From the NCBI GenBank assembly GCA_963803085.1, contig CAWDLE010000010.1, forward strand, positions 248,001 through 312,000: DNA of 64,000 nt, written 5' to 3'. Source of the stretch: JACVRW01 sp963803085 (lineage in GTDB: Bacteria > Actinomycetota > Thermoleophilia > Solirubrobacterales > Thermoleophilaceae). The notes beneath the pieces are model-generated. The model was not told where the DNA came from. It saw nothing but the letters and a program-made list of their open reading frames with translations, and made no database searches. A program made the position numbers and the translations under genes. This document shows positions 7,761 to 16,132 of this stretch, one piece after another; position 1 is the first letter of the stretch; each line of letters starts with the position of its first letter.

Positions 7761-8252
7761 CTAGTCGCTGATCCGGAAGATCAGGTGGAGCTCCTCGCTG
7801 CTGACCTCCTTGATCTGCACCGTGCCGCCAGCGTCGCGGTACTTGCCCGTGCCGCCGGTGATGGCGAACTGGTACGGCTCCGCCTTGGTTTCCTCGTCGG
7901 GCCCATAGGTGACGATGCCCTGGACCGTGATCTGGCCGCCGGGGAGTGAGTTGACGCCGTGGCACTCCCAGGTGTTGGCGCCTTCCTGCGTGAGGCGCGT
8001 GACGATGCACCAGCCGCCGTCCTCACCGACCTTCCTGTCCCCGCGCAAGAGGTCGTTCGTGAAGACGAACTGGTCGCCTTCGCTGAAGTCCGCGTCGGCG
8101 AGGTCGATGAAGTGGGAGGAGACCTCCTTCCCGACCAGTCGGAGAACGTCGCTTGACGACCGGTCCGAGGACGCCGAAGTTGCCCCGACTGCGATGCCTC
8201 CGGCGGCCAGCGCGAGGCCGGTCGCGGCGCCCACTGTGAGCCGCTTTCTCAT
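7761..8252 (-). CDS. Secreted dirigent / allene-oxide-cyclase-barrel-like protein
   Basis: 163 residues with a signal peptide (MRKRLTVGAATGLALAAGGIA ... ATSAS). The mature part has the order of the dirigent/AOC-like barrel: GDQFVFTNDLL, GEDGGWCIVTR, NTWECHGVNSLPGGQITVQG, FAITGGTGKYRDAGGTV, LHLIFRI. In this superfamily, eight-stranded lipocalin-like barrels bind hydrophobic ligands; plant members steer radical coupling or cyclise oxylipins, while bacterial ones are mostly uncharacterised. The ATG overlaps the stop of the preceding small membrane-protein gene by 4 bp and has a clear GAAAGGAG Shine-Dalgarno. The 190 bp between its stop and tRNA-Arg contain no gene. Confidence 0.75.
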   Translation of the reverse strand: MRKRLTVGAATGLALAAGGIAVGATSASSDRSSSDVLRLVGKEVSSHFIDLADADFSEGDQFVFTNDLLRGDRKVGEDGGWCIVTRLTQEGANTWECHGVNSLPGGQITVQGIVTYGPDEETKAEPYQFAITGGTGKYRDAGGTVQIKEVSSEELHLIFRISD

Positions 8253-8536
8253 GGTGCTGCTCCTTTCGGCTGATCTGTCGCCACGCTCGCCCCAGGGCCG
8301 CCGGACGCCTGCTTGCGGCGGCCAAGGGCCACAGCTGCGCCGACCCCGAGTCCCAGCAGGCCGATGGCTCCGATGGCCGCAACGCCCCCGTCGATTCCGC
8401 CCGACGGATGCGCCTGGCGGCTTGCGCGGCTGTCAGGTGTATCGGGGTCCAGGTGATGCGCTGCCGCGCCAGGGGCGGCGAGAGCCCCGATCGCGAGGCC
8501 CAATGCCACGGAGCGGGCAAATCGGTGCTCGCTCAT
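8249..8536 (-). CDS. Small exported one-TM protein
   Basis: 95 residues from ATG 8536, which is chosen because GGGGAG lies just upstream; an earlier ATG at 8563 would put nine charged residues before the signal helix. The order is signal peptide (SVALGLAIGALAAPGAAA), a short outside linker (HHLDPDTPDSRASRQAHPSG), the segment GGIDGGVAAIGAIGLLGLGV forming a C-terminal membrane helix, then the stop-transfer ALGRRK and a cytoplasmic tail. No enzymatic motif is present. Its layout matches the neighbour at 8565-8858. It overlaps the dirigent-like gene by 4 bp and is probably made with it. Confidence 0.7.
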   Translation of the reverse strand: MSEHRFARSVALGLAIGALAAPGAAAHHLDPDTPDSRASRQAHPSGGIDGGVAAIGAIGLLGLGVGAAVALGRRKQASGGPGASVATDQPKGAAP

Positions 8537-8564
8537 CTGCTCCCCTTTCAGGTCGCGGATCATC

Positions 8565-8858
8565 TCAAGTCACCCGCACCGGCCGGGACGAGTGGCGCCG
8601 GCCGCGCAGCGACACCAAGCCGGCCGACGCAAATACGAGTGCGAGCATCCCGGCGGCGCCGACGCCGGCGTCGTCGAGATGGAAGCCATCGGCCGCATCC
8701 GGCCTGATCGGAGCGGGCCGGGCTGCCGGCACGTCGACGGCCTTCGAGCCGTCTCGCCGGATCACGAGGTCACCGGCAGAAGCGGTCGGCGGCCCTAGCG
8801 TTGCTGCGATGGCGGCCACAACGACCGTCGCTCGGACAAGTCTCGGGATCCCCATCAC
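8565..8858 (-). CDS. Small exported one-TM protein, same layout as its neighbour
   Basis: 97 residues: signal peptide (ATVVVAAIAATLGPPTASAG), a 40-residue outside part, then GFHLDDAGVGAAGMLALVF as a C-terminal membrane helix closed by LRGRR. Proteins ending in this 'DDAGVGA...RRR' arrangement are common hypothetical proteins of Thermoleophilia and their kin, as far as I recall. It is first in a three-gene set (8858 to 7761) with the other small membrane protein and the dirigent-like barrel. Function unknown. Confidence 0.65.
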   Translation of the reverse strand: MMGIPRLVRATVVVAAIAATLGPPTASAGDLVIRRDGSKAVDVPAARPAPIRPDAADGFHLDDAGVGAAGMLALVFASAGLVSLRGRRHSSRPVRVT

Positions 8859-8935
8859 AGGCCTCCTTCGTCGAGGAATCGGGTCATGGCCCCGAAGCTA
8901 CGGCGTCAGCGGCGAGTGAGAAAGTCGGCGAATTC

Positions 8936-11722
8936 CTACACTTTGCGCGTCTCGGCGTCGCTCGAGAGATGTCGGGCGAGCTCAGTGCGTGAGTGGACGC
9001 CGACCTTTCGGTAGATCCGGGACAGCTGCGTTCCGACCGTCTTCGGCGTGACGAATAGGGCGCTTGCGATCTCCTTGTTGGAGCGTCCCTCGGCGGCGAG
9101 CAGAGCGATGCGGCGCTCGGTGGGCGTCAGCTCGCCTGTGGCAGCTGGACGCCCCCCGATGCGCCCGAGCTCGGCGCGTACCTTGTCCGCCCAGACGCGT
9201 GCGCCGAGGTCCTCGAAGATTGCCAGCGCGCGCTCCAGCGCCTCACGCGCGGGCCGCTTCATCCTGGCTCGTCGTCGCGTCACGCCCAGAGCGAGCAGCG
9301 TCCGTGCGTGTTCGAACGGCATCGAGACGCGCTCGTGCTCGACCAGCGCCTTCTGGAGCGAGGCGAGCGCGCCTTCGAGGTCGCCGCATGCGGCGGAGAC
9401 GAGGCCTCGGCAGCGCGCCGCTGACGCGAGCGCGGAGGCACGGTCGAGCTGAGCTGCCTGCCGCTCGAAACTGCCGAGCAGCGCCTCGGCCTCTTCCATG
9501 CGACCGAGTGCAATCAGCGCTTCGATCTCGTCGGCGGTGAAGCGCACGGAGCCGGGCTCCCGGACGCCGCCCGCTTCGAGCTTCGCGCCGAGCGGGCCAA
9601 GCACGCGGTGCACCGCATCGAACCGCTCGAGCGAGAGCTCTAGAACCCCGAGCGCGCAAGCGCCGAGGATCGTCGCAATCATTACGCCACGTGCTTCGGC
9701 CTCCGCGAGCGTGCTCTCGGCATCAGCTCGCGCCCCTTCGACATCTCCCCGCGCGGCCCGTACCAGTGCGCGTACGCCGAGTGCGTAGACGCGCTGCGGC
9801 TCCTGATCGGCCTGGAGCGCGAGGTCGATTCCCTCTTCGGCGTGCAGACCCGCCTCCTCCCAGTTTCCCGCCAGGAACTCCGTCCAACTGAGTTGGGCGA
9901 GGATCCATGGCAGGGCGCTCTCCTCGGCACGTTCCTCGGCCAGCTCGAGGAGCGAGCGGAGCAGCTCGCGCGAGCGCGCGAGCTCGTCAACCCAGGTCAG
10001 GACGACGGCGAGAGCGAAGGTCGCCCTGACGACGGTCTGAACGGGGCCCGCCCGCGCCTCGAGCTCCCGGCCGTGGAGAAGAGCCGGCCTCCATTCGCTT
10101 CCGCCCGTCACCGCGTCGACGAGCCCGAACTGGCCGAGAGCGACGACCTGCATGCCTCGGTCCCCCACCTGTTCGGCCAGGGTGACCGCCGCGCGAGCAT
10201 GGTCCACCGCGGCGGAGAGATCTCTCCGCAGGAGCAATAGCGCGCTGGAGACCCCCTCCTCGGCCCGTGCCCTGAGCACGAGATCGTCCTCCGCGTCAGA
10301 GCGAGCCTCGCGGTACAGCTGGGCCGCCTGGCGACGGTCGCCCTCGTACTCCTCTATCGAGCCAAGCCAGTAGAGGATCTCGCCACGCCTGGGCCCAGGC
10401 TGGGCGGTGACTCGAGACTCGCTTAGGAGCTCCCGGGCGCGCTCGCCCTCGCCGGCCTCCCAGGCATTAACGGCGGCGTGGACAGTGCGCCGGTGTCGGC
10501 TTTCCTCCATCTCCGCGGGAGTCAGCCGTCGGGCGAGCTCAGCCAGCTCTGCCGCAGACGCGAAGGCACCGCGGGAGTGTGCTCGCTCGGCCGCGTGCTC
10601 GAGCTCGGCGGCGACGTCCGCATCCGGGCCTTCGGTGCCAAGCGCCAGATGGCGGGCACGCTCCTCCAGATCGGGAAGTAGATCCGCCAAGCGGCGGTGA
10701 AGCGCTCGGCGCTCGGCGCTGCCGGCCTCGGAGTACACGCCGGAGGCAAGCAGCGGGTGGGAGAAGCGGATGCGGTCCTTTTCGAGCTCGATCACGTGTG
10801 TCTCGAGCGCAGGCGCGAGCTGTGGCTCCAGATCGCCGCCGACGGCAGCCGCCACAAGCGCCAGCGTTGGCTGCGATAGAGCCGATGCCGTCAGCAGCGC
10901 TGTCCGAGTCTCCTTCGGAAGCAGCATCAGCCGATCGCGAACGAGCGCCGCGAGGGTGCCAGGTAGGGGCTCGCCAGGCTCCAACCGGATCGCCCCGCGG
11001 CGCACCGCGCGTCCCAACTCGAGTGCGAACAGCGGGTTCCCACCGGAGAGCTCGCGGATTCGCCGCAGCTTCGGCCGCGAGAGAACCAGGTCGAGTCTCT
11101 CGCTCAGGAGGCGGTGAAGAGCGCCCAGGCTGAGCGGCCCGATCGTCATCCGCCGACCCCCGCCCTCCGGGAGGGCGCGCTCGAGCCCAAGCGGCGCTGA
11201 CCCTTCGCCGGTCCTCAGCGTGAGTAGGAATACGACGGGCTCGTCACGTAGGCGGCGAATCGCGAATTCGACCATGAACGCCGAAGCGGAGTCGAGCCAC
11301 TGGATGTCGTCAACCGCGACGACGACCAGTCCTCCGCGCGCGAGCGCCCTAAGCGCGCTAAGGAATGCGAAGGCAACCGCGCGGTGATCCGGCGGGGGCC
11401 CAGGCGCGTCCTCGAGCAGCAACGCGATCTCGAGTGCGCGCCGCTGCGGCGCCGGCAGGTTCAGCAGCACGTCCGCGAGCACGGGCCCGAGCAGGTCGGC
11501 GAGCGCCGCGAACGAAAGGCGGGTCTCTGCCGTCGCGGGAATCGCGGTGAGCACCTGAAAATCTCGCGCCCGCGCCAGTTCCACGCCCGCCCTCCAGAGG
11601 GCCGTCTTCCCGATGCCGGGCTCGCCCTCCACCAGGAATGCGGCCGGAACTCTGTCGACGGCATCGAGGAAGCGCCGTAGCTCCGCAAGCTCTTCTTCGC
11701 GGCCGATGATCTCGGTGGCCAC
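8936..11722 (-). CDS. LAL-family LuxR transcriptional regulator (MalT-like, AAA + TPR + HTH)
   Basis: 928 residues. The N-terminal ATPase has Walker A GEPGIGKT near residue 35 and a Walker B strand VVVAVDDIQW. The middle is alpha-helical with TPR-like repeats (for example ARELLRSLLELAEERAEES). The C-terminus is a LuxR-type HTH: LTPTERRIALLAAEGRSNKE, then VTPKTVGTQLSRIYRKVGVH. LAL regulators are ATP- and ligand-dependent activators; their inducers are mostly unknown. It starts 368 bp from the hsp20 remnant and its stop lies 77 bp upstream of the small membrane-protein gene, on the same strand. It may therefore regulate the 7761-8858 set. Confidence 0.88.
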   Translation of the reverse strand: MATEIIGREEELAELRRFLDAVDRVPAAFLVEGEPGIGKTALWRAGVELARARDFQVLTAIPATAETRLSFAALADLLGPVLADVLLNLPAPQRRALEIALLLEDAPGPPPDHRAVAFAFLSALRALARGGLVVVAVDDIQWLDSASAFMVEFAIRRLRDEPVVFLLTLRTGEGSAPLGLERALPEGGGRRMTIGPLSLGALHRLLSERLDLVLSRPKLRRIRELSGGNPLFALELGRAVRRGAIRLEPGEPLPGTLAALVRDRLMLLPKETRTALLTASALSQPTLALVAAAVGGDLEPQLAPALETHVIELEKDRIRFSHPLLASGVYSEAGSAERRALHRRLADLLPDLEERARHLALGTEGPDADVAAELEHAAERAHSRGAFASAAELAELARRLTPAEMEESRHRRTVHAAVNAWEAGEGERARELLSESRVTAQPGPRRGEILYWLGSIEEYEGDRRQAAQLYREARSDAEDDLVLRARAEEGVSSALLLLRRDLSAAVDHARAAVTLAEQVGDRGMQVVALGQFGLVDAVTGGSEWRPALLHGRELEARAGPVQTVVRATFALAVVLTWVDELARSRELLRSLLELAEERAEESALPWILAQLSWTEFLAGNWEEAGLHAEEGIDLALQADQEPQRVYALGVRALVRAARGDVEGARADAESTLAEAEARGVMIATILGACALGVLELSLERFDAVHRVLGPLGAKLEAGGVREPGSVRFTADEIEALIALGRMEEAEALLGSFERQAAQLDRASALASAARCRGLVSAACGDLEGALASLQKALVEHERVSMPFEHARTLLALGVTRRRARMKRPAREALERALAIFEDLGARVWADKVRAELGRIGGRPAATGELTPTERRIALLAAEGRSNKEIASALFVTPKTVGTQLSRIYRKVGVHSRTELARHLSSDAETRKV

Positions 11723-12090
11723 CAGACTGCGACTTTGGAGCTTTGGGCACCGGAAAACAAGAGCGAGTGCTCGCCGCGACGCCGTTTACCAGGCGGGGGA
11801 GCCGTCGCCGCTGAGCCTCACAACATGGATTCAAACAGGTGGTTCAATCCTGAGCAGATCCGAAGGCCGCTCTCAGCGAACCTGAACCGCTCGTAGAAAA
11901 CCGGGTTGCAGCGCCTGAGACCGAGCGTCAGGTGTCGCTTGGCTAGTCCCCCCGCGTACCGCGGCTGACGGACGGGCGCGCTCGGCATCAGCTCAGGGGA
12001 GTAGCTCAAAGAGCATTCCCGGAGGTGACGACACCGGGAGCGACCGCTTCGAACATTGGGGTCTATTTCGTTTTCAAGGAGGCAAGGCTC
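11723..12090. other. Gene-free stretch between LAL regulator and hsp20 remnant
   Basis: No convincing coding frame was found in these 368 bp. I looked for CIRCE (GAGTGCTAA-type) and HAIR (CTTGAGT/ACTCAAG) elements before hsp20 and saw neither. The only clear signal is the ribosome site AAGGAGG (12075-12085 region) for the hsp20 start at 12091. Promoters of both flanking divergent genes must lie here. Confidence 0.6.
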
Positions 12091-12490
12091 ATGGCAGGAG
12101 CGACGACGCGCTGGGATCCGTTCGCGGAGCTTGGCGGTCTGTTCGACGGTCCCGACGGCAGTTGGGCCCCGGCGGTAGACGTCGTACGCGAGGACGGGCA
12201 CATGGTTGTGCACGCGGATGTGCCGGGCCTCAAGCCGGAGGAGGTCAAGATCGAGCTCTCCGACGGCGTACTCACGATCTCGGGTGAACCGAAGGTCAAG
12301 GAGGGAACGAGAAGAACTACATCCGGCGCGAGCGCCGCTACGGGTGCTTCTCGCGGTCGATCGCGCTGCCATCGGGCGTCGACCGGGCGCGGTCAAGGCC
12401 ACCACGCACGAGGGTGTCGTCGATGTCACGGTTCCGCTTCCCGAGGAGGCGAAGCAGGACAAGGTGACGATCACCCCGACGGCTGCGTGA
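12091..12490 (+). pseudogene. Hsp20 small heat-shock protein gene with two frame breaks
   Basis: ATG 12091 follows AAGGAGG. Frame 1 reads MAGATTRWDPFAELGGLFD through ADVPGLKPEEVKIELSDGV and LTISGEPKVKEG, the classic alpha-crystallin start. From about 12309 the match moves to another frame (EKNYIRRERRYGCFSRSIAL, PSGVD). From about 12388 it moves to a third (GAVKATTHEGVVDVTVPLP, EEAKQDKVTITPTAA, stop 12490). Two single-base losses explain this; restoring them gives 133 residues, normal for Hsp20. The second break lies where GACCCGGGC would be expected but GACCGGGC is read. Either the gene is dead or the sequence has homopolymer errors. Confidence 0.8.
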
Positions 12491-12507
12491 CGAGCAGAGG
12501 AGAGACT

Positions 12508-13023
12508 ATGGACGCCGCAGTGATCGCCTTCGAATCCTCTCGAGGGCGCGTCCTCGAGTACGTGTCGGTGCGCGAGCTTGTGCCGGGCGCTCCATGGCTG
12601 CGGAGGTCGCGTTCATCGATGTTCACCGCAGGGGCCGGATCGTCGTGAGCTGCACGATCAGGTCACCAAGCCGCATCGAGGAGAGGCCGATCTCGGTAGC
12701 GACACCGCCAGCGGAGCGCTGCTCGGTGTGGCCGTCGGCTTGCCGTTCGGCCCGCCTGGGTGGGCGGTCGGCCTCGTCGCCGGCGGCGCGGCCGGCGGGC
12801 TCCACGAGACCAGCCACATCCCGACGCTGCGAGGCCCCGGCTTCGACGAGATCCAAGGGCTGTCCGGCGATCTAGTCGCGCTGCCCCAGCTCGCCGACCA
12901 GGGTAATGGCGACCAATTCTGGGCTTCGGACACGGCAGGCCGGTCACGCGCTACCACCTGTCGCCCGAGGCATACGCGGAGCTCGAGGCCGCGGTGGCGA
13001 GCTCGCCGCCCGCGGCGCACTAG
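12508..13023 (+). pseudogene. DUF1269-like membrane protein gene with three frame breaks
   Basis: Segments of one protein appear in successive frames: MDAAVIAFESSRGRVLEYVS and RELVPGAPWL; then EVAFIDVHRRGRIVV; then the glycine-rich membrane part GALLGVAVGLPFGPPGWAV, GLVAGGAAGGLHETSHIP; and last RYHLSPEAYAELEAAVASSP with stop TAG 13021-13023. Three one-base losses, one at each join, restore a 172-residue protein. The layout (soluble strand pair, glycine-rich hairpin in the membrane, acidic C-terminus) is that of DUF1269-type proteins; the family name is from memory. It follows the broken hsp20 by 17 bp, so the pair was probably a stress-response operon. Confidence 0.6.
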
Positions 13024-13566
13024 GGCGCGTTTCCCTCGACAGAGTCCAGGTAGCTCTCGAGCTCCCCTTCGTCTTCGCGCGCGCGTGTGAACCACGATAG
13101 GGCGCGCTTTTGGGACAGTGGAAAGCAGGAGCTGGAGGCGCCTCGGATGCCGCTCGCCCAGCCGCATGCGCGCTGGCATCGCAGCGCCCCAGTCCGTGGT
13201 TCAAACGTGGTTGAAGCCTGAGCGGACGGTTACTCGTGCTTTCGATCCTCGCCGGTCTCGTCATCAGCGGCAAGGTTCTCCTGCTCCAGCTCATCCTGCA
13301 GCCGGGGAAGGTGGCCAGCGTAACAGCCACAGCGCCCGAGCCTTACCTGCGCGCAGTGCTTGGTCGCCGTTCGTGGGTTGGCGCAGTGAATCGCCGGTGG
13401 TCTCAACCGACGAGCACGTCACCCAGGGCTTGGCCGCCCTTTGAAAGTGGCGCCTGTCCCGGCGCGGAAACAGCTTCCCGCCAGCCTCAATTTATACCCC
13501 AGAAAAAATTCTCATGAGGCCTCGATTGTTGCCCCATAATCGCCCGCCGCTGACAGCACACACGGA
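13024..13566. other. Gene-free stretch upstream of the flavin monooxygenase
   Basis: No frame here resembles a known protein. The last 80 bp (about 13485-13560) are clearly more A/T-rich than the surroundings, with AAAAAATTCTCATGAGG and CCCCATAATCG, and probably hold the promoter for the monooxygenase at 13567. Confidence 0.5.
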
Positions 13567-15084
13567 ATGGAAGGCGAAATGGGTCTTATCGAAGACGAGT
13601 CCGAGGGACGGGTGGCGATGACCGAGCATGCGGTGGTGATTGCAGGAGGCGGTCCCACGGGGATGATGCTGGCGGCCGAGTTGGCGCTGGCGAAGGTCGA
13701 CGTCGCGGTCGTCGAGCGGCGTCCCGATCACGAGCTCATCGGCTCGCGAGCCGGCGGCTTTCACGCGCGCACGATCGAGGTGCTGGATCAGCGCGGGGTT
13801 GCTGATCGCTTCCTCGCCGAGGGTCAGACGGTGCAGGCCGCGACGTTCGGCACCGCCGTGCTCGACATGAGCGATTTCCCGACGCGCCATCCGTACACGC
13901 TCGGGATCGGGCAGAACCAGATCGAGCGGATCATGGCCGCCTGGATCGCCGAGCTGCCGGTCCACATCTATTACGGCCGTGAGGTGACGGGCTTCGCGCA
14001 GGACGACAGCGGCGTCGACGTACGGCTGTCCGACGGCGAGCCGCTGCGAGCGCAGTATCTGGTTGGCTGCGACGGCGGGCGCAGTCTGATTCGCAAAGCG
14101 GCCGGCATCGAATTCCCGGGCTGGGATGCCACGCGGAGCAACCTGATCGCCGAGGTCGAGCTGACCGAGGAGCCACCGCAGGGCCTCCATCACGATGCCG
14201 CCGGCACCCACGGGTTCCGCCAGATGGAGGATGGGAGGACGTTCGGGGTCGTCACGACCGAGCAGCAGGTCGGGCCGAGCAGCGAACCCACCCTGGGCGA
14301 TCTGAGCGCAGCGCTGATCGCCGCGTTCGGCAGTGACTTCGGAGTCCACGACCCCACCTGGATCTCGAGGTTCACCGACATGACCCGCCAGGCCGCCAGC
14401 TACCGGGAGGGACGAGTGCTGCTGGCCGGTGACGCGGCCCATGTGCATTACCCGGCCGGCGGACAGGGCCTCAGCCTCGGTGTGCAGGACGCAGTGAATC
14501 TGGGCTGGAAGCTCGCCCAGGTGGTCAAGGGCTCGTCCCCGCAGAGCCTGCTCGATACGTACACGGCCGAGCGGCACCCGGTCGGCGCCCGCGCGCTTCG
14601 GTACACGATGGCGCTCGCCGCGCTGCAGCGCCGCGACGATCGCGTGCAGGCCCTGGTGGATGTGGTGTCGGAGGTGGCGAGCATGGACGAACCGCGCAAG
14701 CACCTCGGGGGAATCCATTCCGGGCTGGACATCCACTACGACCTCGGCGAGGGACATCCGCTGCTCGGCCGTCGCATCCCCGATCTCGACCTGATCGCCG
14801 CCGAAGGCCCAGTGCGCGTCTTCGAGCTGCTGCACGACGCGCGGCCGTTGCTGCTCGACCTCGGGCAGCCCGGCGACATCGACATCACGAGTTGGGCTGA
14901 TCGGGTCGAGCTGATCGACGTGACCTACGACGGAGAGTGGGAGCTGCCGGTACTCGGCGCTGTCAGCGCCCCCACCGCCGTGCTGATTCGCCCGGACGGC
15001 TACGTCGCCTGGGTCGGAGAGGGCACCGACGCGGGCCTCGGCGACGCACTCGCCACGTGGTTTGGGCCGCCCACCGCGGCCTAG
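13567..15084 (+). CDS. FAD-dependent aromatic monooxygenase (PHBH / RdmE / Rox-like)
   Basis: About 505 residues. The Rossmann dinucleotide motif is VVIAGGGPTGMMLAAELALA near residue 25, ending in VVERR. The DG motif lies at YLVGCDGGRSLIRKAAGI and the second FAD motif at GRVLLAGDAAHVHYPAGGQG, then LSLGVQDAVNLGWKLA. This is the class A flavoprotein hydroxylase pattern, with a C-terminal thioredoxin-like domain as in anthracycline hydroxylases and rifampicin monooxygenase. The GSRAGGFHARTIEVLDQRGV segment is typical of that subgroup. It could modify a phenolic xenobiotic or an antibiotic; the substrate is not visible. Possible starts are 13567, 13579 (best Shine-Dalgarno, GGAAGG) and 13618. Confidence 0.88.
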   Translation: MEGEMGLIEDESEGRVAMTEHAVVIAGGGPTGMMLAAELALAKVDVAVVERRPDHELIGSRAGGFHARTIEVLDQRGVADRFLAEGQTVQAATFGTAVLDMSDFPTRHPYTLGIGQNQIERIMAAWIAELPVHIYYGREVTGFAQDDSGVDVRLSDGEPLRAQYLVGCDGGRSLIRKAAGIEFPGWDATRSNLIAEVELTEEPPQGLHHDAAGTHGFRQMEDGRTFGVVTTEQQVGPSSEPTLGDLSAALIAAFGSDFGVHDPTWISRFTDMTRQAASYREGRVLLAGDAAHVHYPAGGQGLSLGVQDAVNLGWKLAQVVKGSSPQSLLDTYTAERHPVGARALRYTMALAALQRRDDRVQALVDVVSEVASMDEPRKHLGGIHSGLDIHYDLGEGHPLLGRRIPDLDLIAAEGPVRVFELLHDARPLLLDLGQPGDIDITSWADRVELIDVTYDGEWELPVLGAVSAPTAVLIRPDGYVAWVGEGTDAGLGDALATWFGPPTAA

Positions 15085-15093
15085 CCTAGGCCG
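15077..15093 (+). terminator. Short hairpin at the monooxygenase stop
   Basis: CGGCCTA-GCC-TAGGCCG forms a 7-bp stem with a 3-nt loop and includes the TAG stop. No T-run follows, so it is at best a weak terminator or a processing hairpin before the cupin gene. Confidence 0.35.
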
Positions 15094-15115
15094 ACTCAGC
15101 AGTAGACTCGCGGCC

Positions 15116-15514
15116 GTGCCGTTCACGCTCAGGAACCTCAAGGATCTGGAGGATTTCGGGTCCAACTTCGACGGCGCGCCGGACCTGGAGTTCCGCCACG
15201 CAAGCAAGCCGCTCGAGCTCGAGCAGTCCGGCCTTAGCTACCAGCGCATCCCGCCCGACTATCGCTTCCCGTACGGCCACACGCACAAGGAGCAGGAGGA
15301 GCTGTACGTGGTCGTGCGCGGGAGCGGGCGGATGAAACTCGACGACCAGATCGTCGAGGTCAAGGAATGGGACGTGGTACGCGTCCCGCCCGGCACGTGG
15401 CGAGGCTACGAGGGCGGGCCGGAGGGCCTCGAGATCCTCGTCTTCGGCGCGCCCAATCTCGGCGACGATCCGCGCGAAGACGTGGAGGGTCAGCGCGACT
15501 GGTGGGCTGACTAG
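15116..15514 (+). CDS. Small cupin-domain protein
   Basis: 132 residues from GTG 15116. A single cupin domain: YGHTHKEQEELYVVVRGSGR gives cupin motif 1 (H-x-H, then E), and WDVVRVPPGTWRGYEGG gives motif 2 (P-G-T, with Trp or Arg in place of the last His). Cupins are small beta barrels that usually bind one divalent metal. It lies 31 bp after the flavin monooxygenase in the same direction and may act with it. A close relative with the same ending (FGAPN...) is encoded at 60545-60943. Confidence 0.8.
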   Translation: MPFTLRNLKDLEDFGSNFDGAPDLEFRHASKPLELEQSGLSYQRIPPDYRFPYGHTHKEQEELYVVVRGSGRMKLDDQIVEVKEWDVVRVPPGTWRGYEGGPEGLEILVFGAPNLGDDPREDVEGQRDWWAD

Positions 15515-15566
15515 CGCCCGGTGCTTCGACATCACGATGCTCCCGGTCGCAAGAATGCGCCTCGGA

Positions 15567-15580
15567 AGGTGATTTCACCT
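15567..15580. promoter_or_regulatory. Inverted repeat AGGTGA-TT-TCACCT
   Basis: A perfect 6-bp inverted repeat with a 2-bp centre lies 45 bp before the lipoprotein start. A third copy of the half-site (GGTGAT) follows at 15587-15592. The position fits an operator for the lipoprotein gene; the binding protein is unknown. Confidence 0.4.
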
Positions 15581-15625
15581 GATCGGGGTGATGGCGGCGG
15601 CGTCGGGAACCGTTGAAGTCGACCT

Positions 15626-16036
15626 GTGACGAAGTCGCTCAAGGTGATCGTCGTTCTGGGCCTGGTCGCGGTCCTGGCGATGTCCGTGGGTGCTTGCGGG
15701 GACGGCGACGACGAGCCCGCAGCGGGTGCGGACGCGAGCGGCGACCCCGGCGCACTGCCCCCCGACCGGGCGTTCCGGAACTTCGAGACCGCGCTGGCGG
15801 CCCAGGGCCTCGAAGCGGATCCACTACCTAAGGCGTCATTGAACGGCGCCGAGTCCGGTGTCGGCATCAGCGGCGATAAGCAGGGCTCTGCGCGCGCGTT
15901 CGCCACGCAGGCGGAGGCAAAGGACTATGCCGCCGAGGTCGCGAATCAGGGCGACAAGACGACCATCGTCGGAACCGTCGTCTTCCAGGCGGACACTCAG
16001 GCCGACGCGGACTTCTTCGCGGACGCCTATGAATGA
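15626..16036 (+). CDS. Small exported lipoprotein
   Basis: 136 residues from GTG 15626. A lipoprotein signal peptide (LKVIVVLGLVAVLAMSVGAC) carries the lipobox S-V-G-A-C. The mature part is acidic (GDGDDEPAAG), then has a small alpha+beta domain with FRNFETALAAQGLEADPLPK and VVFQADTQADADFFADAYE. I do not recognise a named family. It is the last gene before the second tRNA-Arg half-copy, inside the putative island. Confidence 0.7.
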   Translation: MTKSLKVIVVLGLVAVLAMSVGACGDGDDEPAAGADASGDPGALPPDRAFRNFETALAAQGLEADPLPKASLNGAESGVGISGDKQGSARAFATQAEAKDYAAEVANQGDKTTIVGTVVFQADTQADADFFADAYE

Positions 16037-16084
16037 CGGCGCCAGATCTCAGCGCTAACCGTCTGTAGAGCTCCTGTCAGCAAA

Positions 16085-16132
16085 CGGTCTACGGAACCGA
16101 AGGTCTCAGGTTCGAATTCTGACGGGCGCGTT
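16085..16132 (+). repeat. tRNA-Arg 3'-half copy (candidate attachment site, second copy)
   Basis: 48 nt homologous to 7523-7570 with five differences. Four of them swap two T-stem pairs (AG...CT to TC...GA), keeping pairing, and the fifth gives G-U. The fragment starts inside the anticodon stem and keeps the T-arm and 3' acceptor strand, but has no D-arm or 5' acceptor strand, so it is not a functional tRNA. It abuts and slightly overlaps the stop codon of the histidine kinase gene (TAA at 16131-16133 on the minus strand). The compensatory changes show that it came from a different, functional tRNA-Arg, as when an element brings its own tRNA end. Confidence 0.65.

Noticed and set aside
11723..12090. 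CIRCE or HAIR heat-shock operator before hsp20
   Set aside because: No GAGTGCTAA or CTTGAGT dyad was found on either strand.
13492..15207. 571-codon minus-strand frame opposite the flavin monooxygenase
   Set aside because: The opposite strand has full FAD motifs; high G+C removes stop codons from antisense frames, so length alone means nothing here.
16085..16132. Second functional tRNA-Arg gene
   Set aside because: No 5' acceptor strand or D-arm precedes the homologous part, so it cannot fold as a tRNA.
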